A stretch of 64,000 bases of DNA from positions 604,501 through 668,500 of the forward strand of contig JABMCL010003783.1 in assembly GCA_018857735.1 (NCBI GenBank), read 5' to 3'. This stretch comes from Alviniconcha marisindica (Eukaryota; Mollusca; Gastropoda; Provannidae). Each line of letters begins with the position of its first letter. The first letter of the stretch is position 1. This document shows positions 13,001 to 27,300 of the stretch, piece after piece. Under the pieces are notes generated by a model. The model was not told where the DNA came from. It searched no databases and was given only the letters and a program-made list of their open reading frames with translations. The translations under genes were made by a program, and so were the position numbers.

Positions 13001-15085
13001 CAAAGGGTATGAACTGGAAAAAAACATATCCACATACACACTGTCACATCCACATACTGAAGTACTGCTGTGGTGATAATTGCACTGTTGTGATGATAAC
13101 GAGTACACATGTTCACATGGTAACAATTTCAACTGTTTATAATTCTCACAGGGAGGACCAAAAGAAGCAGAAGAAAGAGGAACTGCAACAGCGGCGTTCT
13201 CGCTTCATCCCCTACATCATCCACAATGACACAGGCTCCCCTCTGTGGTTCATGACTGCCACCTCCACCCCCAGCAGGTGGGCTGTCTCCTCGACTGTGA
13301 CACTGTGTACTTAGGACAGCTTGTGTCTGTCTCCTTGACTGTGACACTGTGTACTTAGGACAGCTTGTGTCTGTCTCCTTGACTGTGACACTGTGTACTT
13401 AGGACAGCTTGTGTCTGTCTCCTTGACTGTGACACTGTGTACTTAGGACAGCTTGTGTCTGTCTCCTCTGCTGTGACACTGTGTACTTAGGACAGCTTGT
13501 GTCTGTCTCCTCTACTGTGACACTGTGTACTTAGGACAGCTTGTGGTTCTCCTCCCCTGTGACACTGTGTACTTAGGACAGCTTGTGTCTGTCTCCTCCA
13601 CTGTGACACTGTGTACTTAGGACAGCTTGTGTCTGTCTCCTCCCCTGTGACACTGTGTACTTAGGACAGCTTGTGTCTGTCTCCTCCCTGTGACACTGTG
13701 TACTTAGGACAGCTTGTGTTCTCCTCCCCTGTGACACTGTGTACTTAGGACAGCTTGTGTCTGTCTCCTCCCCTGTGACACTGTGTACTTAGGACAGCTT
13801 GTGTCTGTCTCCTCCCCTGTGACACTGTGTACTTAGGACAGCTTGTGATACTCCTCCCCTGTGACACTGTGTACTTAGGATAGCTTGTGATACTCCTCCC
13901 TGTGACACTGTGTACTTAGGACAGCTTGTGATATTCCCCCCCTTGTGACACTGTGTACTTAGGATAGCTTGTGATACTGTGTACTTAGGATAGCTTGTGA
14001 TACTCCTCCCTGTGACACTGTGTACTTAGGACAGCTTGTGATATTCCTCCCCTGTGACACTGTGTACTTAGGATAGCTTGTGATACTCCTCCCCTGTGAC
14101 ACTGTGTACTTAGGACAGCTTGTGTCTGGCTCCTTCAATGTTACACTGTGTACTTAGAACAGCTTGTGATACTCCTCCCCTGTGACACTGTGTACTTAGG
14201 ACAGCTTGTGATACTCCTCTCTTCTTACACTGTGTACTTAGCATAGCATATTTTGTAACCAGTAATGTGTGTGTTGTCCTGTCAGTAATAAGTAATGTGT
14301 TGCCCTGTCAGTAATCAGTAATGTGTGTGTTGCCCTGTTGTTGCCCTGTCAGTAATCAGTAATGTGTGTGTTGCCTTGTTGTTGCCCTGTCAGTAATATG
14401 TTTGTTGCCCTGTCAGTAATCAGTAATGCCCTGTCAGTAATCAACAATGCCCTGTCAGTAACCAGTAATGCTCTGTCAGTAACCAGTAATGCTCTGTCAG
14501 TAACCAGTAATGCCCTGTCAGTAACCAGTAATGCCCTGTCAGTAATCAACAATGCTCTGTCAGTAATCAGTAATGCCCTGTCAGTAACCAGTAATGCTCT
14601 GTCAGTAATCAGTAATGCCCTGTCAGTAACCAGTAATGCTCTGTCAGTAATCAACAATGCTCTGTCAGTAATCAGTAATGCCCTGTCAGTAACCAGTAAT
14701 GCTCTGTCAGTAATCAACAATGCTCTGTCAGTAATCAGTAATGCCCTGTCAGTAACCAGTAATGCCCTATCAGTCTGCCAGGAGAGAGGCAGGCAGCCAG
14801 CCATCAGCAGGACAGCACTTCCTACATCAAGGGCTCTGGCTGGGAGAGAGTGGCCCCCTCCGAGTCCAGACCCTTCCACTTCCACCGCAGGGAGAAACTC
14901 AGACACAAGGTACAGTCACATGCGTGTATCCACATACATGCTGGCACTGACCCACTTAGGCTTCCTGTCTCACCATGCCTGCATTGCACGCACACACGTT
15001 TGTGCATGCACACACATACACCCCCCTCCACGTACACACACACACACACACATATTTGTGCACACACTCACTTGCATGAAGGCAT

Positions 15086-15148
<63 letters not shown>

Positions 15149-15267
15149 CACTTGGAAGCAGGCAGGCAGGTAGGCAGATAGATTGCTCATGCACACCCGC
15201 AGATAGATTGCTCATGCACACTCACAAACACGTGGAGACCTGCACACGTATATGCATGCACATGCAT

Positions 15268-15308
<41 letters not shown>

Positions 15309-18300
15309 GCAAAAGAGTAAAAAGTGGAGGGAGGAGAGCCCATGCTATGCAGATTAACCAACTGGTACTGATGTGGTGATTTTCATAAAAACCCATGACA
15401 GGCATGTTAACCAACTGGTACTGATGTGGTGATTTTCATAAAAACCCATGACAGGTATGATAACCAACTGGTACTGATGTGGTGATTTTCATAAAAACCC
15501 ATGACAGGCATGTTAACCAACTGGTACTGATGTGGTGATTTTCATAAAAACCCATGACAGGCATGTTAACCAACTGGCACTGATGTGCTGTTTTCAGAAA
15601 ACCCATGACATGCACATTAACCAACTGGTTGTGATGGTGGACGGCTGGCAGAAACTCTCCCCCGTCTCTGTCGACAAAGTTGGGGTCTACTTCCGACATG
15701 CCTACCCGGACAGGAAGGCGCCCGTGAGTACTGCGGCTTCTGCTGAGTTGGCTTTTATGTGGGATGATGGTGACAAGTGTGTTTGTGAGTGATGTGTGTA
15801 TGTATGGAGGTGCTTATGTATATGTGTGGACTGGACAGGACAGAGATGATGGCTTTTGTACTGAGGTTATAATATATGCTGTGAATTTTTTAACTCAGTG
15901 TATAGAAGTTTAAATTGGCCGTGTGATAGTGACTGACTGTTTCACAGTGTGTGTGTGTGTTGGCTGTGTGATAGTGACTGGCTGTTTCTACAGTGTGTGT
16001 GTGTTGGCTGTGTGAGTGACTGGCTGTATCACAGTGTGTGTGTGTGTTGGCTGTGTGATAGTGACTGGCTGTTTCACAGTGTGTGTGTGTTGGCTGTATC
16101 ACAGTGTGTGTGTGTGTTGGCTGTGTGATAGTGACTGGCTGTATCACAGTGTGTGTGTGGGGGCTGTGTGATAGTGACTGGCTGTATCACAGTGTGTGTA
16201 CGTTGGCTGTGTGATAGTGACTGGCTGTATCACAGTGTGTGTGTGTGTGTTGGCTGTGTGATAGTGACTGGCTGTTTCACAGTGTGTGTGTGTGTGTGTT
16301 GGCTGTTTGATAGTGACTGGGTGTATCACAGTGTGTGTGTGTTGGCTGTGTGAGTGACTGGCTGTATCACAGTGTGTGTGTGTGTTGGCTGTGTGAGTGA
16401 CTGGGTGTATCACAGTGTGTGTGTGTGTTGGCTGTGTGAGTGACTGGCTGTATCACAGTGTGTGTGTGTGTGTGTGTTTGGCTGTGTGATAGTGACTGGC
16501 TGTATCACAGTGTGTGTGTGTTGGCTGTGTGATAGTGACTGGCTGTATCACAGTGTGTGTGTGTGTTGGCTGTGTGATAGTGACTGGCTGTATCACAGTG
16601 TGTGTTGGCTGTGTGATAGTAACTGGCTGTATCAGTGTGTGTTGGCTGTGTGATAGTGACTGGCTGTATCACAGTGTGTGTGTGTGTTGGCTGTGTGAGT
16701 GACTGGCTGTATCACAGTGTGTGTGTGTGTGTTGGCTGTGTGATAGTGACTGGCTGTATCACAGTGTGTGTGTGTTGGCTGTGTGATAGTGACTGGCTGT
16801 ATCACAGTGTGTGTGCATTGGCTGTGTGATAGTGACTGGCTGTATCACAGTGTGTGTTGGCTGTGTGATAGTGACTGGCTGTTTCACAGTGTGTGTGTGT
16901 GTGTGTGTGTTGGCTGTTTGATAGTGACTGGGTGTATCACAGTGTGTGTGTTGGCTGTGTGGGTGACTGGCTGTATCACAGTGTGTGTGTGTGTTGGCTG
17001 TGTGATAGTGACTGGCTGTTTCACAGTGTGTATGTGTTGGCTGTGTGAGTGACTGGCTGTATCACAGTGTGTGTGTGTTGGCTGTGTGATAGTGACTGGG
17101 TGTATCACAGTGTGTGTGTGTTGGCTGTGTGAGTGACTGGCTGTATCACAGTGTGTGTGTGTTGGCTGTGTGATAGTGACTGGCTGTTTCACAGTGTGTG
17201 TGTGTTGGCTGTGTGATAGTGACTGGCTGTTTCATAGCGTGTGTGTGTTGGCTGTGTGAGTGACTGGCTGTATCACAGTGTGTGTGTGTTGGCTGTGTGT
17301 AGTGACGGTGTATCACGTGTGTGTGTGTGTTGTGTGTGTGTTGCTGTGTGTGTGTGTGTTGGCTGTGTGATAGTGACTGGCTGTTCATAGCGTGTGTGTG
17401 TTGGCTGTGTGAGTGACTGGCTGTATCACAGTGTGTGTGTGTTGGCTGTGTGATAGTGACTGGGTGTATCACAGTGTGTGTTGGCTGTGTGATAGTGACT
17501 GGCTGTATCACAGTGTGTGTGTGTGTTGGCTGTGTGATAGTGACTGGCTGTATCACAGTGTGTGGTGTGTGTTGTGTGTGTGATAGTGACTGGCTGTATC
17601 ACAGTGTGTGTGTGTGCTGTGTGATAGTGACTGGCTGTATCACAGTGTGTGTGTGTGTTGGCTGTGTGATAGTGACTGGGTGTATCACAGTGTGTGTTGG
17701 TTGTGTGATAGTAACTGGCTGTATCAGTGTGTGTTGGTTGTGTGAGTGGCTGGCTGTATCACAATATATGTGTGTTGGCTGTGTGATAGTGACTGGCTGT
17801 TTCACAGTGTGTGTGTGTTGGCTGTGTGAGTGACTGGCTGTATCACAGTGTGTGTGTGTTGGCTGTGTGATAGTGACTGGCTGTATCACAGTGTGTGTGT
17901 GTTGGCTGTGTGATAGTGACTGGCTGTATCACAGTGTGTGTGTGTTGGCTGTGGATGTGATATGTGTTGTTGTTGGCTGTGTGATGACTGCTTATCACAG
18001 TGTGTGTGTGTTGGCTGTGTGATAGTGACTGGCTGTTTCACAGTGTGTGTGTGTTGGCTGTGTGATGATGATGACTGCTGTTTAAAGTGTGTGTGTGTGG
18101 CTGTGTGAGTGACTGGCTGTATCACAGGTGTGTGTGTGTTGGCTGTGTGATAGTGCTGGCTGTTATCACATGTGACTGCTGTTCAGTGTGTGTGTTGGCT
18201 GTGAGGACTGGCTGTATCACAGTGTGTGTGTGTTGGCTGTGTGCTAGTGACTGGCTGTATCACAGTGTGTGTTGGCTGTGTGAAGTACTGGCTGTTCAGT

Positions 18301-21300
18301 GGGGTGTGCGTTGCTAGTGATGCTGTACTGGCTGTAGTCAGAACCGTCATATGTGTAGTTGGCAATAATGTGTGTTGGCTATGTGATAGTGACTGGCTGT
18401 ATCACAATGTATGTGTATTGACTGTGTGCAGAGCAACAGACTTCCAGCCCGCATTGTGTTGGATGTGCAACAGGAGGGCAGTGCTCGCAAGTTGATCACT
18501 GTGCGCTCAGCGCTCGTTCTGCTCAACAAACTTGATAGCCCTGTGGAACTCAAGATGGAAAACACAGATGAAAAAGGTGATTGTTGTTCCCGTGAAAATG
18601 TTCTGCCTCAAGGCTGTAGACAGGGTGTCGAAGGTCCAGAAAATGTCGCTGATCAGTTTGCCAAGGTATGCAGTTTCAGTTCCCACCTAACATGAGCCAG
18701 AAGCAACAGAATGGAAGGTCAGACCGAAGGTCAACAAAATATATCCACAACACGGAGCACAATGAACCCTACTAATTATGTAAACACTACAACACTTCAT
18801 TCAACATCTTTCTTATCACTTCCAATACACACACACATGCATGCATGTGCACACTCACACACACACACCCTCACACACACACACCTGCATACACTCATGC
18901 ACGCACACACACACACACACAGAGACAAGGCATTCAGAGCCAGAAGAGAAAATGCAGGTGTGTGGTTTTGTGCCTGCAGGTGTTTGGTTCTACAGGTGTG
19001 TGGTTCTGCAGCAGCAATATGTCTGTGTTTGGTTCTGTCTGTGTGTGCTGTCAGTTTGTGCTTGTTGCTACAGGTGTTTCGTTCTGTCTCTGTATGCTGT
19101 CAGTTTGTGCCTGTTGCTACAGGTGTTTAATTCTGTCTCTGTGTGCTGTTAGTTTGTGCTTGTTGCTACAGGTGCGTGGTTTTGTGCCAGCAGGTGTTTC
19201 ATTCTGTCTCTGTGTGCTGTCAGTTTGTGCTTGTTGCTACAGGTGTGTGGTTCTGTGCCTGCAAGTGTTTTCGTTCTGTCTCTGTGTGCTGTCAGTTTAT
19301 GTGTGTTGCTACAGGTCTGTGGTTCTGTGCCAGCAGGTGTTTGGTTCTGTCTGTGTGTGCTGTCAGTTTGTGCTTGTTGCTATAGGTGTGTGGTTCTGTC
19401 TGTGTGTGCTGTCAGTTTGTGCTTGTTACTACAAGTCTGTGATTCTGTCCCAGCAGGTGTTTGGTTCTGTCTGTGTGTGCTGTCAGTTTGTGCTTGTTGC
19501 TATAGGTGTGTGGTTCTGTCTGTGTGTGCTGTCAGTTTGTTCTTGTTACTACAAGTCTGTGATTCTGTCCCAGCAGGTGTTTGGTTCTGTCTGTGTGTGC
19601 TGTCAGTTTGTGCTTGCTACTACAGGTGTGTGGTTCTTTCTGTGTGTGCTGTCAGTTTGTGCTTGTTGCAACAGGTCTGTGGTTCTGTGCCAGCAGGTGT
19701 TTGGTTCTGTCTCTGTGTGCTGTCAGTTTGTGCCCGTTGCTACATGCATGTGGTTCTGTGACTACAGGTAAGCACGTGACGGTGACCCTGCCCATCAACC
19801 AGCCCACACCCATCCCACTGCTGTGCGTGCACTCCCGGCTGCTGGCCCGCCCGGCCGACTGGCAGGTCCACTACTGCAACCGGCCCATCCAGTGGCAGCA
19901 CGTCATGAAGTCGGGCGAGTACAGTGACGGGATTCGATCCTGCAACTCCCTGGAGGGGCACGGTGTCTACAGGTCAGTGACTCGATCACCCAGTCTCATG
20001 AGTAAACTGACCGGTGTACAGGTCAAAACAGACAAAAAGGGTTTGAATTCCAGAACTCTGGAGCTGTGTGAAAATGGAGGTGGCCATCCTGGGCTCCCCG
20101 TCCCTAATAGTCCTTATGGTCTTCGTGGATGTAAAGCAACATCGAACTTGAAGGTTTTAAAAAAGGAGTTATTTTAATTAGACTCAACAAAACGTGTGCC
20201 AATTTTCAGTGAAAACACCTCTCTTTCCTTTTTTTTTTTTTTTTTAAAGGCTAGCAGTGATTGGACAGTGTGGGGGGGGGGTTATTCACAGGATTTAGTC
20301 AAGTTTTGAATTGTCACTGTACCATCCGGCAGACTTGACATTTTAAAATTATTGTGTTGTATTTGACCACTTCAGTGCCACAGCCATGTTTATACTTATT
20401 AGACTTTTGTTCATTTTAAGTGGATTGCTGTTTTGTTGTTTTATTTAAGTTGTGTGGAACATTTTTATGTTGTGTTTCACTCTGATATATCCTACACAGT
20501 TGACTGCACATTAAGTGTCATATAACCAACCAGAGTCACATGGTGGAGTGAGAGCTAGTGCACAGGTGTGGATGGAGTATGCCCTCCCGAGAGAGAGTGG
20601 TCAGCCATGATGCAGCTGTGCGAGAGAGAGCCTTAGCACCAAACAGGTACAGATCCAGCTGTGCGTATTGTGCGTGTTGACCTGCCAGTGACTGCCGCAG
20701 GTTCTGCGTGTCCGTGCTGCGGGAGCACTACCCTGAGGACATGGTGGATCCGGGGGGCTTTCTCACCACCCTGCCTGGTCACCAGGTGACACTGCTGCCC
20801 CCGGTGACCGTCATCAACCTCCTGCCACTGGAGCTGCATTACTACCTGAAGGGCACACAGATCTCTGGCAACCTCAAGCCTGGCCACGAGGCTGCTCTGC
20901 ATGGGGTAAGCACACAGTTCACCCCACACCTCTGCATGGGGTAAGCACACAGTTCACCCCACACCTCTGCATGGGGTAAGCACACAGTTCACCCCACACC
21001 TCTGCATGGGGTAAGCACACAGTTCACCCCCACCTCTGCATGGGGTAAGCACACAGTTCACCCCACACCTCTGCATGGGGTAAGCTCACAGTTCACCCCA
21101 CACCTCTGCATGGGGTAAGCTCACAGTTCACAGCTCTGCATGGAGTAAGCACACTGTTCTCTCCAAAGCTCTGCATGGGGTAAGCACACTGTTCTCCCAA
21201 AGCTATGCATGGGGTAAGCACACAGTTCACAGCTCTGCATGGGGTAAGCACACTGTTCTCCCAAAGCTATGCATGGGGTAAGCACACAGTTCACAGCTCT

Positions 21301-24300
21301 GCATGGGGTAAGCACACTGTTCTCCCAAAGCTATGCATGGGGTAAGCACACAGTTCACCCACAGCTGTGCATGGGGTAAGCACAGTTCACCCACAGCTCT
21401 ATGGGGTAAGCACACAATTCACCCACATCTCTGTTTGGGGTAAGCACACAGTTCATCCACAGCTGTGCATGGGGTAAGCACAGTTCACCCACAGCTCTAT
21501 GGGGTAAGCACACAGTTCACCCACAGCTGTGCATGGGGTAAGCACACAGTTCACCCTCAGCTGTGCATGGGGTAAGCACAGTTCACCCACAGCTGTGCAT
21601 AGGGTAAACACACAGTTCATCCACAGCTGTGCATGGGGTAAGCACACAGTTCACCCACAGCTGTGCATGGGGTAAGCACACAGTTCACCCACAGCTGTGC
21701 ATGGGGTAAGCACACAGTTCACCCACATCTGTGCCTGGGGTAAGCACACAGTTCACCCCACAGCCCTGCATGGGTTAAGCACACGGTTTCACACAGAATT
21801 ACAAAAGAAGGTGCAGTGCAACTTCCTGAACTGATAGGTACATCCAGGTCAACAGCAAATTTCCAGTTCCATCTGACAGTGAAATGGTGGCACAGCTGGA
21901 GAGAAGAGGTAGAAGATAAGCAGGCTAAGAATAACTTTGCTGAATGCCCGCCAGGTTGACTGGTAGAAAAAGGATGTGCAAACTGTGAGTGACCATGCTG
22001 TGAGTTGCCATTCGTGTTGACTGGTAAAAAAAAGGATGTGCAAACTGTGAGTGACCATGCAGGGCATTGCCATGTGTGTTGACTGGTAAAAAAAAGGGTG
22101 TGCAAACTGTGAGTGATCATGCTGAGAGTTGCGATGTGTGTTGACTGGTAGAAAAAGGGTGTGCAGACTGTGAGTGACTGGTAGAAAAAGGGTGTGCAGA
22201 CTGTCAGTGACTGGTAGAAAAAGGGTGTGCAGACTGTCAGTGAGTGGTAGAAAAAGGGTGTGCAGACTGTGAGTGAGTGGTAGAAAAAGGGTGTGCAGAC
22301 TGTGAGTGGCTGGTAGAAAAAGGGTGTGCAGACTGTGAGTGGCTGGTAGAAAAAGGGTGTGCAGACTGTGAGTGGCTGGTAGAAAAAAGGTGTGCAGACT
22401 GTGAGTGGCTGGTAGAAAAAGGTGTGCAGACTGTGAGTGACTGGTAGAAAAAGGGTGTGCAGACTGTGAGTGACTGGTAGAAAAAGGGTGTGCAGACTGT
22501 CAGTGACTGGTAGAAAAAGGGTGTGCAGACTGTGAGTGACTGGTAGAAAAAGGGTGTGCAGACTGTCAGTGACTGGTAGAAAAAGGGTGTGCAGACTGTG
22601 AGTGGCTGGTAGAAAAAGGGTGTGCAGACTGTGAGTGACTGGTAGAAAAAGGGTGTGCAGACTGTGAGTGGCTGGTAGAAAAAGGGTGTGCAGACTGTCA
22701 GTGACTGGTAGAAAAAGGGTGTGCAGACTGTCAGTGGCTGGTAGAAAAAGGGTGTGCAGACTGTGAGTGGCTGGTAGAAAAAAGGTGTGCAGACTGTGAG
22801 TGACCACGCTGATCATTGCCTGCAGGTTGACCTGAGCACCAATCTGGAGCTGGGCATCCACTTGGAGAACTTCTCCCGTTGCCGAGAGCTGGTGGTGCCC
22901 CCCAACACCATTCGCTACAAGGTCAAGCTGCGTGTCTATGACTCGAGGAATCGACTGCTGGAGCTCATCATCCGCATCTGGACGCACAGGGGTGGCGCTT
23001 TGAGGGTGAGTGCGGCATGTTTTCATCACTTTTGTGTGTGTGTATATGTCTAATATCACCTTGCTGTGATCAGACATAAAATAAAACAGTGATCACAAGT
23101 GCAGCTCATACATTTGTTTTAGGCAGGATTGGTCAATGCACTTAATGATCTAGAACTTTTTTTCGTTGACCTTACAGAAGAAAAAAAGTGGTGGATTTTC
23201 ACAGCAACCTGTCCCATGCCATTTTCAGCTGACGATAGCAGTGCCATTCTGGTTGGTGAACAAGTCTGGCCTGCCGCTGGTGTTCCGACAAGACGGCAGT
23301 GGCAGCGAGGCTGCCGGCCAGTTTGATGAGCACGAGCGAGCCCGCAGCATCACTCCGCTGCTCTTCAGCTTCTCCGACCACGACGAACCCAACTTGTGAG
23401 TCGCTTCATCACCAGCTTGTCCCTCACTCATGTTCATTCTCCAGGGTTTATTCTGTAGGGTGTATCTGGCACACAGCTATACTGGAGTCCATTCAGTGCT
23501 CCTGAGCGCAAAATTGTGCTGTGTAAATTAGACCTCTGAAGAGATCCCTGTATGTGACAGAACAGACAGCACTTGCAAGTAGAAATGATGCAGGGGCTGT
23601 TGTGTGAATAGTCAGTTGTGTGGAAGGTGTGGAGGTTCTGTTGTGTGAATAGTCAGTTGTGTGGAAGGGTTAGAGGGACTGTTGTGTGAATAGATAGTTG
23701 TGTGGAAGGGATAGAGGGGCTGTTGTGTGAATAGTCAGTTGTGTGCAAGGGGTAGAGGGGCTGTTGTGTGAATAGTCAGTTGCATGGAAGGGGTAGAGGG
23801 ACTGTTGTGTGAATAGTCAGTTGTGTGGAAGGGGTAGAGGGGCTGTTGTGTGAATAGTCAGTTGTGTGCAAGGGGTAGAGGGGCTGTTGTGTGAATAGTC
23901 AGTTGCATGGAAGGGGTAGAGGGGCTGTTGTGTGAATAGTCAGGTGTGTGGAGGGGCTGTTGTGTAAATAGCCATTTGTGGGGGGGGGGGGGGGGGGGGG
24001 TCGGTTGTGTGCAGGAACTTCAGTAACCATTGCTGGGTTCATGGCCTGGGTCTGTCTGTGTTCAGTAATTAACCCCTCTGCCTTCTTCACTTCCCCCTCC
24101 CCCTCCCCCCTCCACCTCACTCCACTCCACTCCACCCTTCCACTGATGCTTGTATGGTTGCTGTGACCTCTTTGCAGTGATGGAGGCATTGAGTGTGTGG
24201 ACCTGTAAGTGAGGCTTTCTTTACACTCACTGGAGGAGTTGTTTTGGTTTGCAGTTTCATTACAATGGTTTATTGAGTTGTTTTTCCATTGTTCTTCTTG

Positions 24301-27300
24301 TATCAGTTAGTGTCCAGCAGCATTTGGAGCATATCGCAAACAGAGCCAGCAAGTGCGTCCTTCATAATGTACTTAACACAGCAGGAAACATGTTCAGTGA
24401 TTGATATCGTGATTTGAATTCTTGTTTTGTATCATTGCTGTAGTCTGCTGTTTTTCAGTGCAAACTCATTTCTCCTGGCAGCAGCGGATGCCGAAGTTCT
24501 GGGGTTGGGGGGGGGTGGGGGGGGGGATAATGCACAGTGCTCTTTGTGGTTGGAAGAGTCAGTCTGCACCCACAGATACTCATACACACACACACATACT
24601 CACAGAAAAGTATCATTGGCAGGAGCTGCCACAAGTCTCATTTTTGTTGCGATAAAAAGGTTTTGTTGTGTCAAACGCATGTTTGTTGCGACAAACACAT
24701 GTTTGTCACGACAAAACACATGTTTTGTCACGCCAAAAGTATGCATGTTGCGACAAAACATTTGTCGCAGCAAATATATTTTTGTCATGACAAATATTTT
24801 TTGCAACAAACATAATTTTACTTTTGTCATGACAAAACACATCTTTTGTCATGGCAAAAGTATGCTTGCTGGGACAAAACTTTTGTTGCGAACGTGTTTG
24901 TCGCAACAAATATTTGTCATGACATAATACAAACATAATTTTTGTCACGACAAAAGTTTTGTCCCAGCAAACATTCTTTTGCCCTGACAAAAGGTGTGTT
25001 TTGTTGCAACAAACATGTGTTTGTTGCAACAAACACGTGCTTGTCATGACAAAACTTTTGTCGCGACAAAAATTATACTTGTGGCAGCTCCCACCAATGA
25101 TAGAAAAGAAGAGTATAAATGTGAGTCATTGGAGCTATGCTCTACTTATTCTTCTGTGTAGCATATCAGCTTGGCAACATTCCGTTAGTAAGTAAGGGAA
25201 TTTAACATTCTGTCAACCACTCAGGGTCACCCCAGGACAGACAAATGCTGTTTTAGGGAAACTGTTCATGTCTAAAACTGCTGCCAGGTCAGATTGAGTT
25301 TGCACATTACTTGATGGTTGCCTTGTGTGCACACAGTTACAAACACAATGCCTTGAGGGTTAAGGTTGATTTGTTGGTTTCTTGGTTTGTTTTGTACATT
25401 ACGTGATGGTTGCCTTGTGAGCACACAGTTACAAACATAATGCCTTGAAGGTTAAGGTTGATTTGTTTGTTTCTTGTTTTGTTTTGGCGTTGATTTTTAG
25501 GAAATAATTGACACATTTTTTGCCTCAACAGAAGCATTCGTGTTGGCATTTTCTCAGATGTTATTTGAGTTGGAGCTTACAAAATTTGCATGAATAAAAT
25601 CCTCTATCCAGCTTCATCCATTTTGGCGACCTTGAATTTTGTTTAGGGTTACGGGAAACAGGAGAGGTTGAGGTGTGGAGGGGGGGGGGGGTTGGAGGGA
25701 GAGCAGGAGGGGGACTTTATTTGTATTGTTTAAAATGTCTCATCTGATTATGCACCTTTTATATATATATTTTGTTGTTGTTGTCGGTGGTGTCTATATA
25801 TATGCATGTTCACGCATGTGTGCATGCATGTGTACATGTGTGTGTGTGTGTGTGTGCGTGTGTGTGTTTGTTAGCATGTTTGTTAGTGATAATTGTGCAT
25901 TTTTGTCAACCTCACTTCATTTGAATAACATTTGTTGCATATCAAGGAAAGAAAATTGATTTTCTGTGAAGGTTTCTGCAATGATTATGGCCACAACTGT
26001 AGCTTCACATTATATCCAGCTGAAACTTCCAGTTTAAAGCTTAAAAAAAACTATAGTACTACTTAGATATGTTGACAAGATTGGGGGGGGGGGGGGAGTT
26101 AAAATTAAAAAGCATAGACATTTTTCACGTGCTTGCATGTTGAATATGATTTATGCAGAGTCCGCAGTGTTGTCATTTTTAACATGTGAGATGGTAGTTG
26201 TTTAGTTTGGTGTTGGACAAAGTTTCTCTGTGTGTAGATAAAAGTAGAACTTCACATTCAGATAAACATTATATATACACCCTCTTTCTCATCCTATCTA
26301 CACTTACCATTGCTGCTTGAGTTGTCCATTTGTCTGTTGATTTGTTTGTGTGTAACTTTGCCTCGGTATGTAATTATGTGTGTTAGAACACACATCTGTG
26401 TGTATAAATCAAATGTGTTAGTGCATGCACATGTCATTGCTATGCTCACCTGCCACAAGTATGATTCAAGTGTGTGTAGCTGGTGAACAGTTTAGTGTTG
26501 ACTGTGTCTGTGTCATGTTTTGCTATACCAGTTTGTCTGAGTTTATGTCAGCGTGTGTAGTTGGCCAGCAGTTTAGTGTTGACTGTGCTTGTGTCTATGC
26601 CACATGTGTGTTTCTGTACCAGTCTGAGTTCATGTCAGTGTGTGTAGCTGGTGAGTAATTCAGTGTTGCTTGTGATCGTGTAGAGGAAGACAGTGTCTGT
26701 GGTACATGTGCTTTACCAGTTTGTTTGTGTTCATGTCGGTGTGTAGTTGGTGAGTAGTGCAGTGTTGCTTGTGATCGTGCAGAGGAAGTCTGTTGTGTGT
26801 CTGTGCCACATGCGTGTCTCTTTACCAGTTTGCCTGTGTTCATCTCACTGTCTCTATAGTTGGCCATGTGTCTCTCAGTTAGCCTGTGATTGGTGTCAAT
26901 TGTTTTCGTTGCTGTACTTGCACTTGCTGTGTAACGCTGTCCATAATTATGTGTTTTTGACAGATGCCAGATGAGAGTTGGAAAAGCCTTGTATGGGTCC
27001 TCTGCTTTACCGCACTGGTAAGGACACACTCTGTGATTTGTTTGTATCAGGTTTAAAGCCACACCATGGAGCACATCTCTGAGTATTGCAGAATGCACTG
27101 GTGATAAGGACACACTCTGTCATTTGTTTGTATTAGGTTTAAATTGAGCCACTTCATGTAGCACATCTCCGAGTATTGCAGAATGCATTAGTGTTAAGGA
27201 CACACTCTGTCATTTATTTGTATTGGGTTTAAATTAAGTCACTTCATGTAGCACATCTCTAAGTATTGCAGAATACACTGGTATTAAGGACGCTCTCTGT

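Noticed and set aside
8150..18430. Regularly spaced repeats considered as CRISPR arrays
   Set aside because: Units are direct tandem repeats without unique spacers, in a eukaryotic intron context.
18577..18666. Extension of exon 13 to the donor at 18667
   Set aside because: It would enter exon 14 in a frame with an immediate stop (GTA AGC ACG TGA). The upstream donor gives the conserved join.
21719..23077. 452-codon minus-strand frame
   Set aside because: Generated by the 33-bp array and antisense to exon 16; composition (SLHTLFLP repeats) is that of a minisatellite.
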